From Actinomycetota bacterium (GTDB taxonomy: Bacteria > Actinomycetota > Actinomycetes > Nanopelagicales > Nanopelagicaceae), in contig JAPLBK010000092.1 in NCBI GenBank assembly GCA_026392775.1, positions 1 through 26,729 of the forward strand: a DNA stretch of 26,729 bases, given 5' to 3'. Position 1 is the stretch's first letter. The number at the start of each line of letters is the position of its first letter. The position numbers and the translations under genes are program-made. The notes beneath the pieces were generated by a model, which had not been told where the DNA came from, ran no database searches, and was given only the letters and a program-made list of their open reading frames with translations. This document shows positions 8,400 to 16,908 of this stretch, in pieces.

Positions 8400-9450
8400 A
8401 TCCATAGATTTCGCCCGAGTAATTTTGTGTGGATATGTTCCTTCGCTAGATGTTGCTGCACTTATTGATACAAAGCGAATCGCCTATTTCAATTCAAGTG
8501 CGAAGGTATCAGTCAAAGCTTTCACTCCAGTTGATTCCTCTCTTTTGCCTGGGCGAATCTTTAGCGACATTCGTTCGAATATTTCTCAGGGTGCAGTCTT
8601 GTTTTTATTGCCTCGCAAAGGTTACGCAAATGGAATTCTCTGTGCGCACTGTAAAAATGTTGCCCTATGCATATGTGGCGGGCGACTTCATCTAATTAGC
8701 AAGAATGCTGATCCAGCTTGTCGGATTTGTGGAGTAACAAATAAAGAATGGAAATGTAGTTTTTGCACGAGAGATAAGAAATTCGTTGTCTCTCGTGGCA
8801 TCGAGAGGGCGCAAGAGGAGATTGCTCGAGCTTTTCCAAATACTCCCATAGTTCTCTCTTTTGCAGATGTGATTAAGGACCATGTTGAGAGTAAACCCTG
8901 CATTGTTCTGGCAACTCCTGGCGCTATACCGCAAGTAGATGGTGGATATAGCGCAGTCGTGGTTCTTGAGGGTCTCGCCTACTTTAGTCACGATGATTTG
9001 CGAGCAAGTGAGCGAGCAAATGAACTCTTCTTTGAAGTAGCGGGATCAGTAAAAAAAGGGGGAGTGGTCCTATTAGCAATAGATGATTCACACCCCATAG
9101 TTTCTAGTTTGATACGTTGGAATCCTTCTGCAATCTTGAAGCGAGAGCTATCGCTGCGCTCTGAAATCTCTTTCCCGCCATCTGTTAATAGTGCTGTGAT
9201 GATTCTTCCAACTGCGCAAGCAAGCCCATTGGTTACTGGAATTAATAGAGCGATTTCTGATGCGCGTTTGGCGAGTGATACCCGTGTATTGGGCCCAACC
9301 AGGATTGATAGTGAATTAAGCAAGGTTGTGCTTCTTTCCTCATCAAATTCAAGGACGGCTTTAACATCATTTCTACATGAGTTAATGCGACGCAGAAGTA
9401 TCGCCAAGAAGAGTGATTCGAGCCTTCGGATAGATCCATATTCACTTTAG
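8389..9450 (+). CDS. PriA C-terminal fragment with zinc-binding cysteines
   Basis: This frame holds the C-terminal half of PriA. ATG codons at 8389 and 8392 overlap the stop of the upstream fragment (8397-8399), so coupled re-initiation is conceivable. An earlier in-frame ATG at 8305 would add residues that overlap the upstream fragment and resemble nothing. Eight cysteines (codons at nt 8641, 8650, 8668, 8674, 8719, 8728, 8755, 8764) form four pairs, as in the PriA zinc module; the second pair is CxC rather than CxxC. LLPRKGYAN precedes them. The tail after about nt 9140 matches the actinobacterial C-terminal domain (SFPPSVNSAV, LGPT, IDPYSL). Confidence 0.5.
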   Translation: MMRKSIDFARVILCGYVPSLDVAALIDTKRIAYFNSSAKVSVKAFTPVDSSLLPGRIFSDIRSNISQGAVLFLLPRKGYANGILCAHCKNVALCICGGRLHLISKNADPACRICGVTNKEWKCSFCTRDKKFVVSRGIERAQEEIARAFPNTPIVLSFADVIKDHVESKPCIVLATPGAIPQVDGGYSAVVVLEGLAYFSHDDLRASERANELFFEVAGSVKKGGVVLLAIDDSHPIVSSLIRWNPSAILKRELSLRSEISFPPSVNSAVMILPTAQASPLVTGINRAISDARLASDTRVLGPTRIDSELSKVVLLSSSNSRTALTSFLHELMRRRSIAKKSDSSLRIDPYSL

Positions 9451-9459
9451 TATTTTTGA

Positions 9460-9465
9460 TAGACT
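9460..9465 (+). promoter_or_regulatory. -10 element, leaderless promoter of def–fmt–rsmB
   Basis: TAGACT ends 6 nt before the def ATG at 9472, in the 21-nt gap after priA. No Shine-Dalgarno sequence is visible. The same hexamer and spacing recur at the yczE-like gene on the minus strand. Confidence 0.6.
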
Positions 9466-9471
9466 TCACCT

Positions 9472-10032
9472 ATGTCGATTCAAGAGATTCGTTTATTCGG
9501 TGACCCGGTGTTGTTGACCCCGGCCGCACCTGTGGTCGACTTTGATAGAGAGCTGCGAAAGTTAGTTGCAGACCTGACTGAAACGATGCTTGAGGCTCCC
9601 GGGGCCGGTCTCGCCGCGCCCCAAATTGGTGTTCCATTGCGAGTGTTTACTTGGCACGTTGATGATGTTTTAGGTCATTTGATTAATCCGACGCTAACAC
9701 TTGGCGATGAAATCCAGGACGGAGAAGAAGGTTGTCTTTCTTTTCCCGAACTGCGATACGACGCTAAGCGCGCGATGAATGCAGTCGCAAGAGGTTTCAA
9801 TATGTTTGGGGAGCCGGTTGTTATCGAAGGTACTGAATTTCTAGCACGTGCCCTGCAGCATGAGACCGATCATCTTGATGGAATTCTTTTCATTGATCGT
9901 CTATCGCCAGAGGATCGCAAAGTGGCTATGCGCGAAATTCGTGAGTCTGAATGGTTCAATGCACAGAGCGAATCCGGTAAGACACCAACGATTAAGACAT
10001 CACCGCACTCTGTTTTCGGACGGAATACTTAA
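9472..10032 (+). CDS. def: Peptide deformylase
   Basis: 186 residues. It removes the formyl group from nascent N-terminal fMet, acting at the ribosome exit with a bound metal ion. All three family motifs are present: GAGLAAPQ (44-51), EEGCLS (85-90, metal ligand Cys88) and HETDH (130-134, ligands His130 and His134, catalytic Glu131). Its stop overlaps the fmt start by one base (TAATG), pairing the deformylase with the formyltransferase that creates its substrate. The ATG at 9472 is supported by the MSIQEIRLFGDPVL start typical of the family and by the -10 placed 6 nt upstream. Confidence 0.97.
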   Translation: MSIQEIRLFGDPVLLTPAAPVVDFDRELRKLVADLTETMLEAPGAGLAAPQIGVPLRVFTWHVDDVLGHLINPTLTLGDEIQDGEEGCLSFPELRYDAKRAMNAVARGFNMFGEPVVIEGTEFLARALQHETDHLDGILFIDRLSPEDRKVAMREIRESEWFNAQSESGKTPTIKTSPHSVFGRNT

Positions 10033-10940
10033 TGCGTTTAGCGGTAGCCGCTACGCCCGAAGTTGCTCTGCCAACTCTTAATTGGTTACAACAAAGTGAG
10101 CACGATTTAGTCCGAGTCATTAGCCAACCTGATAAGCCTTCAGGACGTGGACAGGAAGTGCACTCATCTCCTGTTAGTCAATGGGCTAAAGCTAATTCTA
10201 AAGACTTGGTGACACCATCGAGTGCTTCAGAGATAGAGGCAGCTATTGCGGATGTAGATCTACTCATCACGATTGGTTACGGGCGAATTCTCCCAGCCGC
10301 AACGCTATCGATCCCAAAATTTGGTTGCATCAACCTGCATTTCTCACTTTTGCCGAAGTATCGAGGAGCAGCGCCCATTCAAAGGGCCATTGAGGCCGGG
10401 GAGAGAGAAAGTGGAGTGAGCGTATTTGCACTTGATCCTGGAATGGACACAGGTCCCATCTATACATCAATTACAACTCCGATTGAATCGACGATGCGTA
10501 GCTTTGAACTACTAGAAAAGCTTTCACACGTTGGAGTGGATGCAGTCAAGCGGACCCTTGAAGCTATTGGCAATGGTGTTCCTCCTACTCCGCAAATTGG
10601 CCAGGGGAGTCTTGCTGCAAAGATAACTCGAGAGGAGGCGCAGCTAAATTGGAGTTCTTCCTCGAGTTCTCTAGTTAATAAGATTCGAGCTTTCTACCCC
10701 CAACCTCAAGCATGGACTATTTTTCGTGGACAACCACTCAAGATTTCATCGGCAAGAATCTCGGATGTAGCTCCAGTTTTGCAACCAGGGGAATTACGAG
10801 TTATTGGTTCTGATTGCTTCATAGGATGCATTGATAATGCAATTGTGTTGGAGAGAGTTACCCCAGCAGGTAAGAAAGAAATGTCGGCGCTAGATTGGTC
10901 ACGCGGAGCTCGCTTTGAAAGCATAGAACGCTGTGGTTGA
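10032..10940 (+). CDS. fmt: Methionyl-tRNA formyltransferase
   Basis: 302 residues. It transfers a formyl group from 10-formyl-tetrahydrofolate to initiator Met-tRNA. The catalytic triad maps to Asn101 and His103 in INLHFSLLPKYRGAAPIQ, and Asp139 in LDPGMDTG. The family usually has HPSLLP, so Phe replaces Pro after the catalytic His. The C-terminal OB-like domain (from about residue 205) has IRAFYPQPQAWT, used in tRNA binding. It starts within the def stop codon, and its last 8 bases overlap the GTG start of rsmB, so the three genes form a tight translation-processing operon. Confidence 0.96.
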   Translation: MRLAVAATPEVALPTLNWLQQSEHDLVRVISQPDKPSGRGQEVHSSPVSQWAKANSKDLVTPSSASEIEAAIADVDLLITIGYGRILPAATLSIPKFGCINLHFSLLPKYRGAAPIQRAIEAGERESGVSVFALDPGMDTGPIYTSITTPIESTMRSFELLEKLSHVGVDAVKRTLEAIGNGVPPTPQIGQGSLAAKITREEAQLNWSSSSSSLVNKIRAFYPQPQAWTIFRGQPLKISSARISDVAPVLQPGELRVIGSDCFIGCIDNAIVLERVTPAGKKEMSALDWSRGARFESIERCG

Positions 10941-12282
10941 GGCAAGGCGCAACACCTTCAAGGCCCCTAAGCCAGATGCAGTTCGCTTGCTGGCATTTGA
11001 TCTCATCACTGAAGTAAATCGCAATGAAGGCTATTCAAACCTTCTACTTCCCACAGCTCTGAGCGCCTCTTCATTGGAAGATCGAGACCGCAATCTAGTG
11101 ACTGAACTTGTTTATGGAACATTGCGTATGCAGGGAAAGCATGACTGGGTCCTTGCCCAGATTTCAGACAGACCGTGGAATGAAGTTGACGTAGGAATTA
11201 TCGATCTTGCGCGGATGGGTGTTCATCAAATTCATGAGCTCCGTATTCCAGATCACGCAGCAGTCTCTGCCACTGTTGAAGTTGCCCGTAAACGTCTAGG
11301 AGAGTCCAAGGCCAGCTTTGTTAACGCACTTCTTCGATCTGTTACCCGTAAAAGCTATGAGGAATGGTTTGCACCTCTTGGAGAGATCAGTGATGCAGTC
11401 GAAAGGTTATCCATCCAATATTCTCATCCACAATGGATAATCTCTGCTTATTTTGATTTGCTAAAAGATTGGGACGCAGTTGAAGCAGAACTTGCAACAA
11501 ACAATGTGCCAGCCCTTCCAACCTTAGTTTCTTGGCCTGGCTACTCAACTCAAGCGGAGTTAGTTGCACTTGGGGCAGAGGCAACGATGTATTCGCAGTT
11601 GGGTGCACGTTTGAAGGGCAATCCTGGAAATTTAGATGTGATTAAGCACCGTCTGGCTGGCGTGCAAGATGAAGGTTCACAGCTAGTCGCAACGGTTTTT
11701 GCCGCAGCTTCTGCTGGAAATTCTTGGTTGGATATGTGTGCGGGCCCTGGTGGGAAAGCTGCACTTCTTTCAAGTATTGCAAAAGAGCGCGCCATAGATT
11801 TTACTGCAAATGAAGTGTCAGTACCTCGCGCCGAATTAGTGAAAAAGGTGGTGCACGGCGCAACTGTGTGGTGTGGAGACGGTCGAGAGATCGCAAGTCA
11901 CGGGAAGAGTTTTGACGCAGTAATCATTGATGCTCCCTGCACAGGCCTTGGGGCCCTTCGCCGCAGGCCAGAGGTGCGATGGCGCAGGTCTTTAACTGAT
12001 CTTCGGGAACTCACTTCTTTGCAACGGGAGCTACTTGATAGCGCAGTATCAGTGATGAACTCTGGTGCCATTCTGGGCTATGCAACGTGCTCCCCGCATC
12101 TGGCTGAAACAACAGTACAAGTCCTCGATATCTTGAAGAAATATCCAGAGCTAGAACAATTAGATATTAATGAGTACCTACCTAAGAACTTAAATGATGC
12201 AACGCGCGGCAAATCAATGTCTCTTTGGACCCATAAGCACGGCACGGATGCGATGTTTCTAGCGCTGCTACGAAAGAAGTAG
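10933..12282 (+). CDS. rsmB: 16S rRNA (cytosine-967-C5)-methyltransferase RsmB / Fmu
   Basis: 449 residues. It methylates C967 of 16S rRNA with SAM during 30S assembly. An N-terminal NusB-like RNA-binding domain (about 12-145) is followed by a Rossmann methyltransferase. SAM binding is at LDMCAGPGGKAALL (266-279). Motif IV DAPCTGLG (333-340, Cys336) and motif VI YATCSPH (383-389, catalytic Cys386) give the two-cysteine mechanism of the m5C family. A GTG start overlapping fmt by 8 bases is the only start near the conserved N-terminus. fmt–rsmB–rpe is the standard actinobacterial order. Confidence 0.95.
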   Translation: MVEARRNTFKAPKPDAVRLLAFDLITEVNRNEGYSNLLLPTALSASSLEDRDRNLVTELVYGTLRMQGKHDWVLAQISDRPWNEVDVGIIDLARMGVHQIHELRIPDHAAVSATVEVARKRLGESKASFVNALLRSVTRKSYEEWFAPLGEISDAVERLSIQYSHPQWIISAYFDLLKDWDAVEAELATNNVPALPTLVSWPGYSTQAELVALGAEATMYSQLGARLKGNPGNLDVIKHRLAGVQDEGSQLVATVFAAASAGNSWLDMCAGPGGKAALLSSIAKERAIDFTANEVSVPRAELVKKVVHGATVWCGDGREIASHGKSFDAVIIDAPCTGLGALRRRPEVRWRRSLTDLRELTSLQRELLDSAVSVMNSGAILGYATCSPHLAETTVQVLDILKKYPELEQLDINEYLPKNLNDATRGKSMSLWTHKHGTDAMFLALLRKK

Positions 12283-12294
12283 TGCCATGAGAGT

Positions 12295-12300
12295 TAGGCT
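12295..12300 (+). promoter_or_regulatory. -10 element, leaderless promoter of rpe
   Basis: TAGGCT ends 6 nt before the rpe ATG (12307), within the 24-nt gap after rsmB. The spacer AGAGAG is purine rich, so a very short leader with a weak ribosome site cannot be fully excluded. Confidence 0.55.
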
Positions 12301-12306
12301 AGAGAG

Positions 12307-12966
12307 ATGAACCGTGAGATTCGTATAACACCGAGTATTCTCAACGCCGATTTTAAGCATTTGGAGAAGGAGATAGCCCAGATCTCAAGTGTCTCAGACC
12401 TTATTCATTTAGATGTTATGGACAATATTTTTGTTCCCAACTTCACCTTCGATTTTGAAACTGCAAGTGAAATCATTGAGGGTTGTCCTATTGGTGTGGA
12501 TGCACATTTGATGGTTGCCGATGTTGATCAGATTGCTCCTCTTTATGCTCAAGTGGGATGTGCAAGTGTGACCATTCATGCCGAAGCTGCCAAGAACATC
12601 GGTCAGACATTGCGTGTGATTAGAAGCGAGGGTGCGCGCTCTGGTTTAGCGCTAAAACCAAATACGCCTCTAACCAACTATGAAGAATTTACTGATCTTG
12701 TAGACATGTTTTTGATTATGACTGTTGAACCAGGTTTTGGTGGGCAAAAATTTATGGGTGAGATGATGGACAAAGTCCAAGCAACCCGTAAGGCAATTGG
12801 TGATCGCCCAATCTGGCTACAAGTTGATGGAGGCATATCGCTAGAGACGATAGAGATTGCAGTCGCAGCCGGAGCTGACACATTTGTGGCAGGTAGCGCA
12901 GTCTTTAAATCTAATGATCCAGCTGCAATGGTTCTTGCTTTGCGTAATCTTGCCAAAGGCCTTTGA
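12307..12966 (+). CDS. rpe: Ribulose-phosphate 3-epimerase
   Basis: 219 residues, a TIM-barrel metalloenzyme that interconverts ribulose 5-phosphate and xylulose 5-phosphate in the pentose phosphate pathway. ITPSILNADF near the start, HLDVMD at 34-39 (metal ligands His34, Asp36), HLMV with His67, and VDGGIS near the end (phosphate and metal site) are all in place. The length is standard. It follows rsmB with its own predicted promoter, and hisE follows 57 nt later. Pentose phosphates made here feed PRPP used by hisG, pyrimidine synthesis and apt nearby. Confidence 0.97.
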   Translation: MNREIRITPSILNADFKHLEKEIAQISSVSDLIHLDVMDNIFVPNFTFDFETASEIIEGCPIGVDAHLMVADVDQIAPLYAQVGCASVTIHAEAAKNIGQTLRVIRSEGARSGLALKPNTPLTNYEEFTDLVDMFLIMTVEPGFGGQKFMGEMMDKVQATRKAIGDRPIWLQVDGGISLETIEIAVAAGADTFVAGSAVFKSNDPAAMVLALRNLAKGL

Positions 12967-13011
12967 GAGCAGGTGAGCATAAATTGGGGACGGCGAGCCT
13001 TATCTCTCTAG

Positions 13012-13017
13012 TAAACT
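13012..13017 (+). promoter_or_regulatory. -10 element, leaderless promoter of hisE–hisG
   Basis: TAAACT ends 6 nt before the hisE ATG at 13024. The preceding 57-nt gap shows no hairpin and no room for a His leader-peptide attenuator. Confidence 0.6.
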
Positions 13018-13023
13018 AGCCCC

Positions 13024-13287
13024 ATGAAGAATTTCGAATCTCTATGGGCTGAGTTAAGTGAAAAGGCCCTGCTACGCCCAGATGGATCAGGAACTGTTGC
13101 TGCCCTGGATGCCGGAGTGCACGCAATCGGCAAGAAGATTTTGGAAGAAGCTGGTGAAGTCTGGTTAGCGGCTGAGCACGAGAGTGATGAAGCTTTAGCT
13201 CAAGAGATTAGTCAGTTGATCTATCACGTGCAAACACTGATGTTAGCTCGCGGTCTGACTCTGGATGATGTCTACACCTACCTATAA
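13024..13287 (+). CDS. hisE: Phosphoribosyl-ATP pyrophosphatase
   Basis: 87 residues, a MazG-like all-alpha protein that hydrolyses phosphoribosyl-ATP to phosphoribosyl-AMP, step 2 of histidine synthesis. The Mg-binding pattern [14 protein letters not shown] with EE and E, followed by E...[14 protein letters not shown], matches stand-alone HisE. It is not fused to HisI here. It is followed directly by hisG, as in Mycobacterium (hisE–hisG pair). Histidine genes other than these two are not in the window. Confidence 0.95.
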   Translation: MKNFESLWAELSEKALLRPDGSGTVAALDAGVHAIGKKILEEAGEVWLAAEHESDEALAQEISQLIYHVQTLMLARGLTLDDVYTYL

Positions 13288-13302
13288 GTGAATCGAGCAA
13301 AC

Positions 13303-14148
13303 ATGTTACGCATAGCCGTCCCCAATAAAGGTTCTCTTGCTGAGGAATCTATTGCCATTCTAAAAGAGGCGGGATACCGCCAACGCACAGATAGCCGTGA
13401 TCTAGTTTTACTTGATAACGATAACGGCGTGGAGTTCTACTACCTTCGCCCTCGTGATATTGCAATCTATGTTGGCTCGGGGGAGTTAGAGGCTGGAATT
13501 ACAGGTCGAGATCTCTTGATTGATTCAGCTGCAAGTGCTCAAGAGCTTCTTTCACTCAACTTTGGAGCTTCAACATTTAGATTTGCTGGACCCGCCGATC
13601 GCGAATGGAAGATCTCTGACATCGCAGGAAAACGCGTCGCAACGGCATATCCCGGTTTAGTTAATCACCACCTAGCGCAGTTGAAAATCAAAGCTGATGT
13701 AGTGCGATTGGATGGCGCAGTCGAGAGCAGTGTCAGATTAGGCGTTGCCGATCTGATAGCCGACGTTGTTAGCACTGGAAATACGCTTCGCCAGGCGGGC
13801 TTGAAGATATTTGGTGAGGCAATACTTACAAGTGAAGCTGTAGTTATTTCAAGAAAAGATATTGAAATTCCTGCAGAACTCGAGATTCTTATTCGACGCT
13901 TGCAAGGTGTTGTAACTGCTCGCATGTATGTTTTACTGGATTATGACATTCCAAAATCTCTGGTTGATAAAGCGTGTGCTATTACTCCAGGCTTAGAGTC
14001 ACCAACTATTTCACCATTGCAAAATATTGATTGGGTTGCTGTTCGCGCCATGGTTAAGCGCAAAGAGACCAATGATGTTATGGATGAACTCTGGGCCCTT
14101 GGCGCCCGTGGAATCTTAGTGACCGATATCCACGCTTGTCGTCTTTAA
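13303..14148 (+). CDS. hisG: ATP phosphoribosyltransferase, long form
   Basis: 281 residues from the ATG at 13303. It condenses ATP and PRPP in the first, feedback-controlled step of histidine synthesis. [16 protein letters not shown] is the typical HisG N-terminus. [19 protein letters not shown] and the PRPP loop [18 protein letters not shown] are conserved. A C-terminal ACT-like regulatory domain (about 205-281, ending DIHACRL) makes it the long form, which does not need HisZ. A GTG at 13288, touching the hisE stop, would add five residues, but conservation favours the ATG. Its stop codon interlocks with that of serB on the opposite strand (shared TTAA at 14145-14148). Confidence 0.95.
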   Translation: MLRIAVPNKGSLAEESIAILKEAGYRQRTDSRDLVLLDNDNGVEFYYLRPRDIAIYVGSGELEAGITGRDLLIDSAASAQELLSLNFGASTFRFAGPADREWKISDIAGKRVATAYPGLVNHHLAQLKIKADVVRLDGAVESSVRLGVADLIADVVSTGNTLRQAGLKIFGEAILTSEAVVISRKDIEIPAELEILIRRLQGVVTARMYVLLDYDIPKSLVDKACAITPGLESPTISPLQNIDWVAVRAMVKRKETNDVMDELWALGARGILVTDIHACRL

Positions 14149-15344
14149 ATCTTTTCTGACTCAATCTCTTCTTTGGAAATGCCAAGTAGGTAGAGAACTG
14201 AATCTAAATAAGGCTGCGAGAGTGAACTATCGGCGGCGGCTTTAACAGCAGGTTTAGCATTAAATGCAATGCCTAACCCAGCCGCAGCGATCATATCTAA
14301 ATCATTTGCACCATCGCCGATGGCTATTGTTTGTTCCATTGAGATGGATTCAAGCGCGGCAAACTCACGCAAAGCAGCAGCTTTAGCAGCTCGATCAATG
14401 ATTGGCCCAGTTACTTTCCCCGTTAGAACACCGTTCTCTACTCCTAAGGTGTTTGCTTTGAAATGTTTTATGTTCAACTCCTTAAGCAGCGGTGCGATGA
14501 CATCGATAAAGCCACCTGAGACGACTGCAACAGTATGGCCAAGTTTGTGTAGGGTTGAAATAAGAGTGCGAGCACCAGGAGTAAGAAGGATTTGTTGTTG
14601 AACTTCTGAAATGGCGCTCACCGATAAACCTTCAAGCAGAGCTACCCGTGCCCGGAGTGATTGTTCAAAGTCCAATTCCCCACGCATTGCTTTATCGGTA
14701 ATGGCGATAACTTCATCTGCCACCCCTGCCTTGGCAGCTAGAAGTTCAATAACTTCCTGCTGAATCAGAGTGGAATCAACATCTAATTGCACAAGCTTGC
14801 GAGCATGACGTTGTAATCCACCGGGTTGTATTGCTATGTCTATGCCGTTGCGAGATGCAATCGGTGAGAGAACCTGGCTCAGCTTTTCCTGGTTTGCACC
14901 AGATAGAACAAACTCTATTGCTGTTACAGGTGTGGTAGCCAAGCGGGTAATGCGTTCAATATTTGCGCCGATTTCGCTCATGCCAGTAGCAAGTTCAAAA
15001 ATCGCTGTTGGATTCATTTTGGTGGACAAAATCACTACATGCACAAGGCCGGCCTTTGTGGAGACTGCCGACTTGCCCTCGTATGAAAAGAGCGTTGCTA
15101 TATCCACATCCAAACTGGTTGCACAGCTTTCTAAATCAGCAGCTATCGCTCTCTCGTGTGCGGGATTAAGAGCTATTAAAACGGTAAGAATAAGTCGATT
15201 TTTAATGACTACCTGTTCGATATCCAGCACTGTTATGGCAAAGGCGGAGAGAACCTTAAAAAGGGATGCGGTAATGCCAGGCTTGTCTACGCCGCTCAGA
15301 AGGATCAGGCCGGTGAATTGTTCATCATCTGCGCTATTAGTCAT
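14145..15344 (-). CDS. serB: Phosphoserine phosphatase with N-terminal ACT region
   Basis: 399 residues. It removes phosphate from L-phosphoserine, the last step of serine synthesis. An N-terminal regulatory part of about 175 residues contains two ACT-like units ([15 protein letters not shown] at 15-29 and a second near 101-155). This matches mycobacterial SerB2, which binds amino-acid effectors. The HAD phosphatase follows: nucleophile Asp188 and acid Asp190 in LDVDSTL, SGG at 276-278, and GDGANDLDM at 343-351. There is no direct link to the flanking hisG and ABC genes. It diverges from the ABC ATPase gene with an 87-nt gap holding one -10 candidate for each direction. Confidence 0.94.
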   Translation of the reverse strand: MTNSADDEQFTGLILLSGVDKPGITASLFKVLSAFAITVLDIEQVVIKNRLILTVLIALNPAHERAIAADLESCATSLDVDIATLFSYEGKSAVSTKAGLVHVVILSTKMNPTAIFELATGMSEIGANIERITRLATTPVTAIEFVLSGANQEKLSQVLSPIASRNGIDIAIQPGGLQRHARKLVQLDVDSTLIQQEVIELLAAKAGVADEVIAITDKAMRGELDFEQSLRARVALLEGLSVSAISEVQQQILLTPGARTLISTLHKLGHTVAVVSGGFIDVIAPLLKELNIKHFKANTLGVENGVLTGKVTGPIIDRAAKAAALREFAALESISMEQTIAIGDGANDLDMIAAAGLGIAFNAKPAVKAAADSSLSQPYLDSVLYLLGISKEEIESEKI

Positions 15345-15354
15345 GATGAGGGCA

Positions 15355-15360
15355 AGATTA
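15355..15360 (-). promoter_or_regulatory. Possible -10 element of serB
   Basis: On the minus strand TAATCT ends 10 nt before the serB ATG, which would give a leader of only a few bases. The spacing differs from the 6-nt pattern at other genes, so the call is weaker. Confidence 0.35.
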
Positions 15361-15417
15361 TCTTAAAATCACATCACACAATCGCCACTATTGAGGCATT
15401 TGCTGCTCTCTAACCAG

Positions 15418-15423
15418 TATCTT
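15418..15423 (+). promoter_or_regulatory. Possible -10 element of the ABC ATPase–ung pair
   Basis: TATCTT ends 8 nt before the ATG at 15432, implying a leader of one or two bases. No Shine-Dalgarno sequence is present. Confidence 0.35.
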
Positions 15424-15431
15424 TTTGCTCT

Positions 15432-16223
15432 ATGACCACATCACCTGTTCTTGAACTGAGCGATGTTTCAGTACGTCGTGGTGAAAAGATCATTCTTGGG
15501 CCTTTAAATTTTCAAATAGCTCAGGGGGAGCGGTGGGTTATTCTTGGTCCTAATGGCGCAGGTAAATCAACACTGTTGCAGATTCTGGCCACAAAGATTT
15601 TCCCTACGCATGGAACAGTAAGTGTTTTGGGTAAACAAATGGGTCGAGTTGATCTCTTCGAACTTCGTACGCGTATCGGAATTTGCGGAGCACCAATCGC
15701 TGAGGATATTCCAAACGATGAAAAGGTTAAGGATGTCGTCCTAACTGCAGCCTATGCAATTTTGGGTAGATGGAATGAAGACTATGATTTATGGGATGAA
15801 TCTAGAGCCATTGCATTGCTAACTACCTTCGGTGTGCGCGAATTAGGGGAACGTCTCTATGGCTCGCTCAGTGAAGGTGAGAAAAAACGCACTCAAATTG
15901 CAAGAGCGCTCATGGCAGATCCTGAGCTACTTCTTCTTGATGAACCAGCGGGCGGATTAGACGTTGGTGGCCGAGAAGATCTTTTGCGTCGCTTTGCCAA
16001 TTTTGCAGCAGATCCCACTGCGCCAGCAACGATATTGGTGACGCACCATATTGAAGAGATCCCCATCGGAACTACACACGCCCTTCTCCTTAAAGACGGT
16101 CAGATAGCCGTCTCTGGTCCGGTAGAGGCCGTAATTACCTCTGAACATATCTCTGCCATCTTTAATGAAAAGATCTTAGTAACTCAAGACTCAGGGCGAT
16201 TCTTCGCGCGTTCATATCAATAG
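15432..16223 (+). CDS. Orphan ABC transporter-type ATPase (ModF/PhrA-like, COG1119 type)
   Basis: 263 residues, a single complete nucleotide-binding domain: Walker A GPNGAGKST (39-47), signature LSEGE (146-150, variant of LSGGQ), Walker B LLLLDEP (166-172) and switch His in VTHHIEE. The LSEGEKKRTQIARAL form and the DEPAGGLDVGGRE stretch resemble the orphan actinobacterial ATPases related to mycobacterial Rv3041c. No permease or binding-protein gene is nearby, so the substrate or partner cannot be told; a soluble role is possible. The ung gene starts 3 nt after its stop, so the two are probably co-transcribed. Confidence 0.85.
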   Translation: MTTSPVLELSDVSVRRGEKIILGPLNFQIAQGERWVILGPNGAGKSTLLQILATKIFPTHGTVSVLGKQMGRVDLFELRTRIGICGAPIAEDIPNDEKVKDVVLTAAYAILGRWNEDYDLWDESRAIALLTTFGVRELGERLYGSLSEGEKKRTQIARALMADPELLLLDEPAGGLDVGGREDLLRRFANFAADPTAPATILVTHHIEEIPIGTTHALLLKDGQIAVSGPVEAVITSEHISAIFNEKILVTQDSGRFFARSYQ

Positions 16224-16226
16224 ACC

Positions 16227-16865
16227 ATGGCGCTTTTTGACCAACTGCATGATGAGTGGAAAAAGGTCTTGTCTGATTACCGACCTCTAGTCTCCACAAT
16301 TGAATCACTTATCGATGAAAGTGATGTGACCCCGGCTTATGAAAACATCTTTGCCGCCTATCAATTACCGCCGGATGAAATAAAGGTCGCAATCTTTGGG
16401 CAAGATCCATACCCGACACCTGGCTATGCCCACGGTTTGGCGTTTTCTGTTGCGGCAAATACGCAACCACTACCAGCATCACTGAGAAATATCTTTAAAG
16501 AGCTAGAGAATGATTGCGGTGTCAAGGTTGCTAGCAATGGAAATCTGCAGCGTTGGGCCGATCAGGGCGTTTTTTTGCTCAATCAGATCCTCACAACACG
16601 CCCCACACAATCCTTAGCTCACGAGGATTTTGGTTGGCAAGAATTCACAGCGGCGACAGCAAAAGTGGTTGGAGAATCAGGGGCTATAGGAATATTCTGG
16701 GGATCAAAGGCACAACACTTAGCTCAATATTTTGATCCTAAGCTCTCAATTTTTTCAGCGCACCCAAGTCCGTTATCGGCATATAGAGGATTCTTTGGCT
16801 CCAAACCTTTTTCGCAAGTCAATACGAAACTAGGTCAAAGAGGTCTTTCCTCTATTTCGTGGTAA
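16227..16865 (+). CDS. ung: Uracil-DNA glycosylase, family 1
   Basis: 212 residues. It excises uracil from DNA, starting base-excision repair. The water-activating motif is GQDPYPTPGYAHGLAFSV (58-75) with catalytic Asp60; Pro63 replaces the usual His of GQDPYH, a variant also common in actinobacterial Ung. The DNA-intercalating loop HPSPLSAYRGFFG (179-191) carries catalytic His179. VFLLNQILT in the middle holds the uracil-reading Asn. The length is slightly short but complete. It follows the ABC ATPase by 3 nt and ends at a strong hairpin terminator. Confidence 0.96.
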   Translation: MALFDQLHDEWKKVLSDYRPLVSTIESLIDESDVTPAYENIFAAYQLPPDEIKVAIFGQDPYPTPGYAHGLAFSVAANTQPLPASLRNIFKELENDCGVKVASNGNLQRWADQGVFLLNQILTTRPTQSLAHEDFGWQEFTAATAKVVGESGAIGIFWGSKAQHLAQYFDPKLSIFSAHPSPLSAYRGFFGSKPFSQVNTKLGQRGLSSISW

Positions 16866-16866
16866 T

Positions 16867-16900
16867 AAAAAAGCCCCCAGTTTCCCAGGGGCTTTTCTAG
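16867..16900. terminator. Bidirectional intrinsic terminator between ung and the purine permease
   Basis: The arms AAAAGCCCC (16869-16877) and GGGGCTTTT (16888-16896) pair perfectly around a 10-base loop. The A-tract before and T-tract after make it work in both directions. It sits between the convergent stop codons of ung (16865) and the permease (16909). It is the only strong intrinsic terminator seen in the window. Confidence 0.9.
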
Positions 16901-16908
16901 GTTAAGGC

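Larger units (their letters stand above)
7672..9450 (+). pseudogene. priA: Disrupted priA (primosomal protein N', actinobacterial helicase-less type), two frame breaks
   Basis: PriA-like sequence runs from a GTG at 7672 to the TAG at 9448 but is not one frame. From 7672 the frame reads V-A-T-P-R-L-F-R. The continuing PriA-like text (GLPYARVWVDTGVFHLDAPYDY) is in another frame from about 7695, so a one-base indel near 7685-7700 is implied. A second break lies at about 8385-8399: the upstream frame stops at 8397-8399 and the PriA text resumes in another frame (VILCGYVPSLDVAAL). About 40 residues expected in between, around the vestigial Walker B region, appear absent. No Walker A motif is found, as is normal for actinobacterial PriA. 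The C-terminal zinc cysteines (nt 8641-8766) and the end SSLRIDPYSL are intact. Decay, assembly error or expression as two polypeptides are all possible; all neighbouring genes are intact. Confidence 0.75.

Noticed and set aside
8988..9407. Minus-strand open frame of 139 codons opposite the priA C-terminal fragment
   Set aside because: The plus strand shows PriA-like sequence throughout; the antisense frame has no start context or family resemblance.
12967..13023. Histidine attenuator or T-box leader before hisE
   Set aside because: The 57-nt gap has no His-codon run and no terminator hairpin; a simple -10 sits 6 nt before the ATG.
14836..15366. Long plus-strand open frame (176 codons) opposite serB
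   Set aside because: It is antisense to a clear SerB with all motifs, and its translation has no recognisable pattern and is rich in Ser/Arg as expected for a shadow frame.
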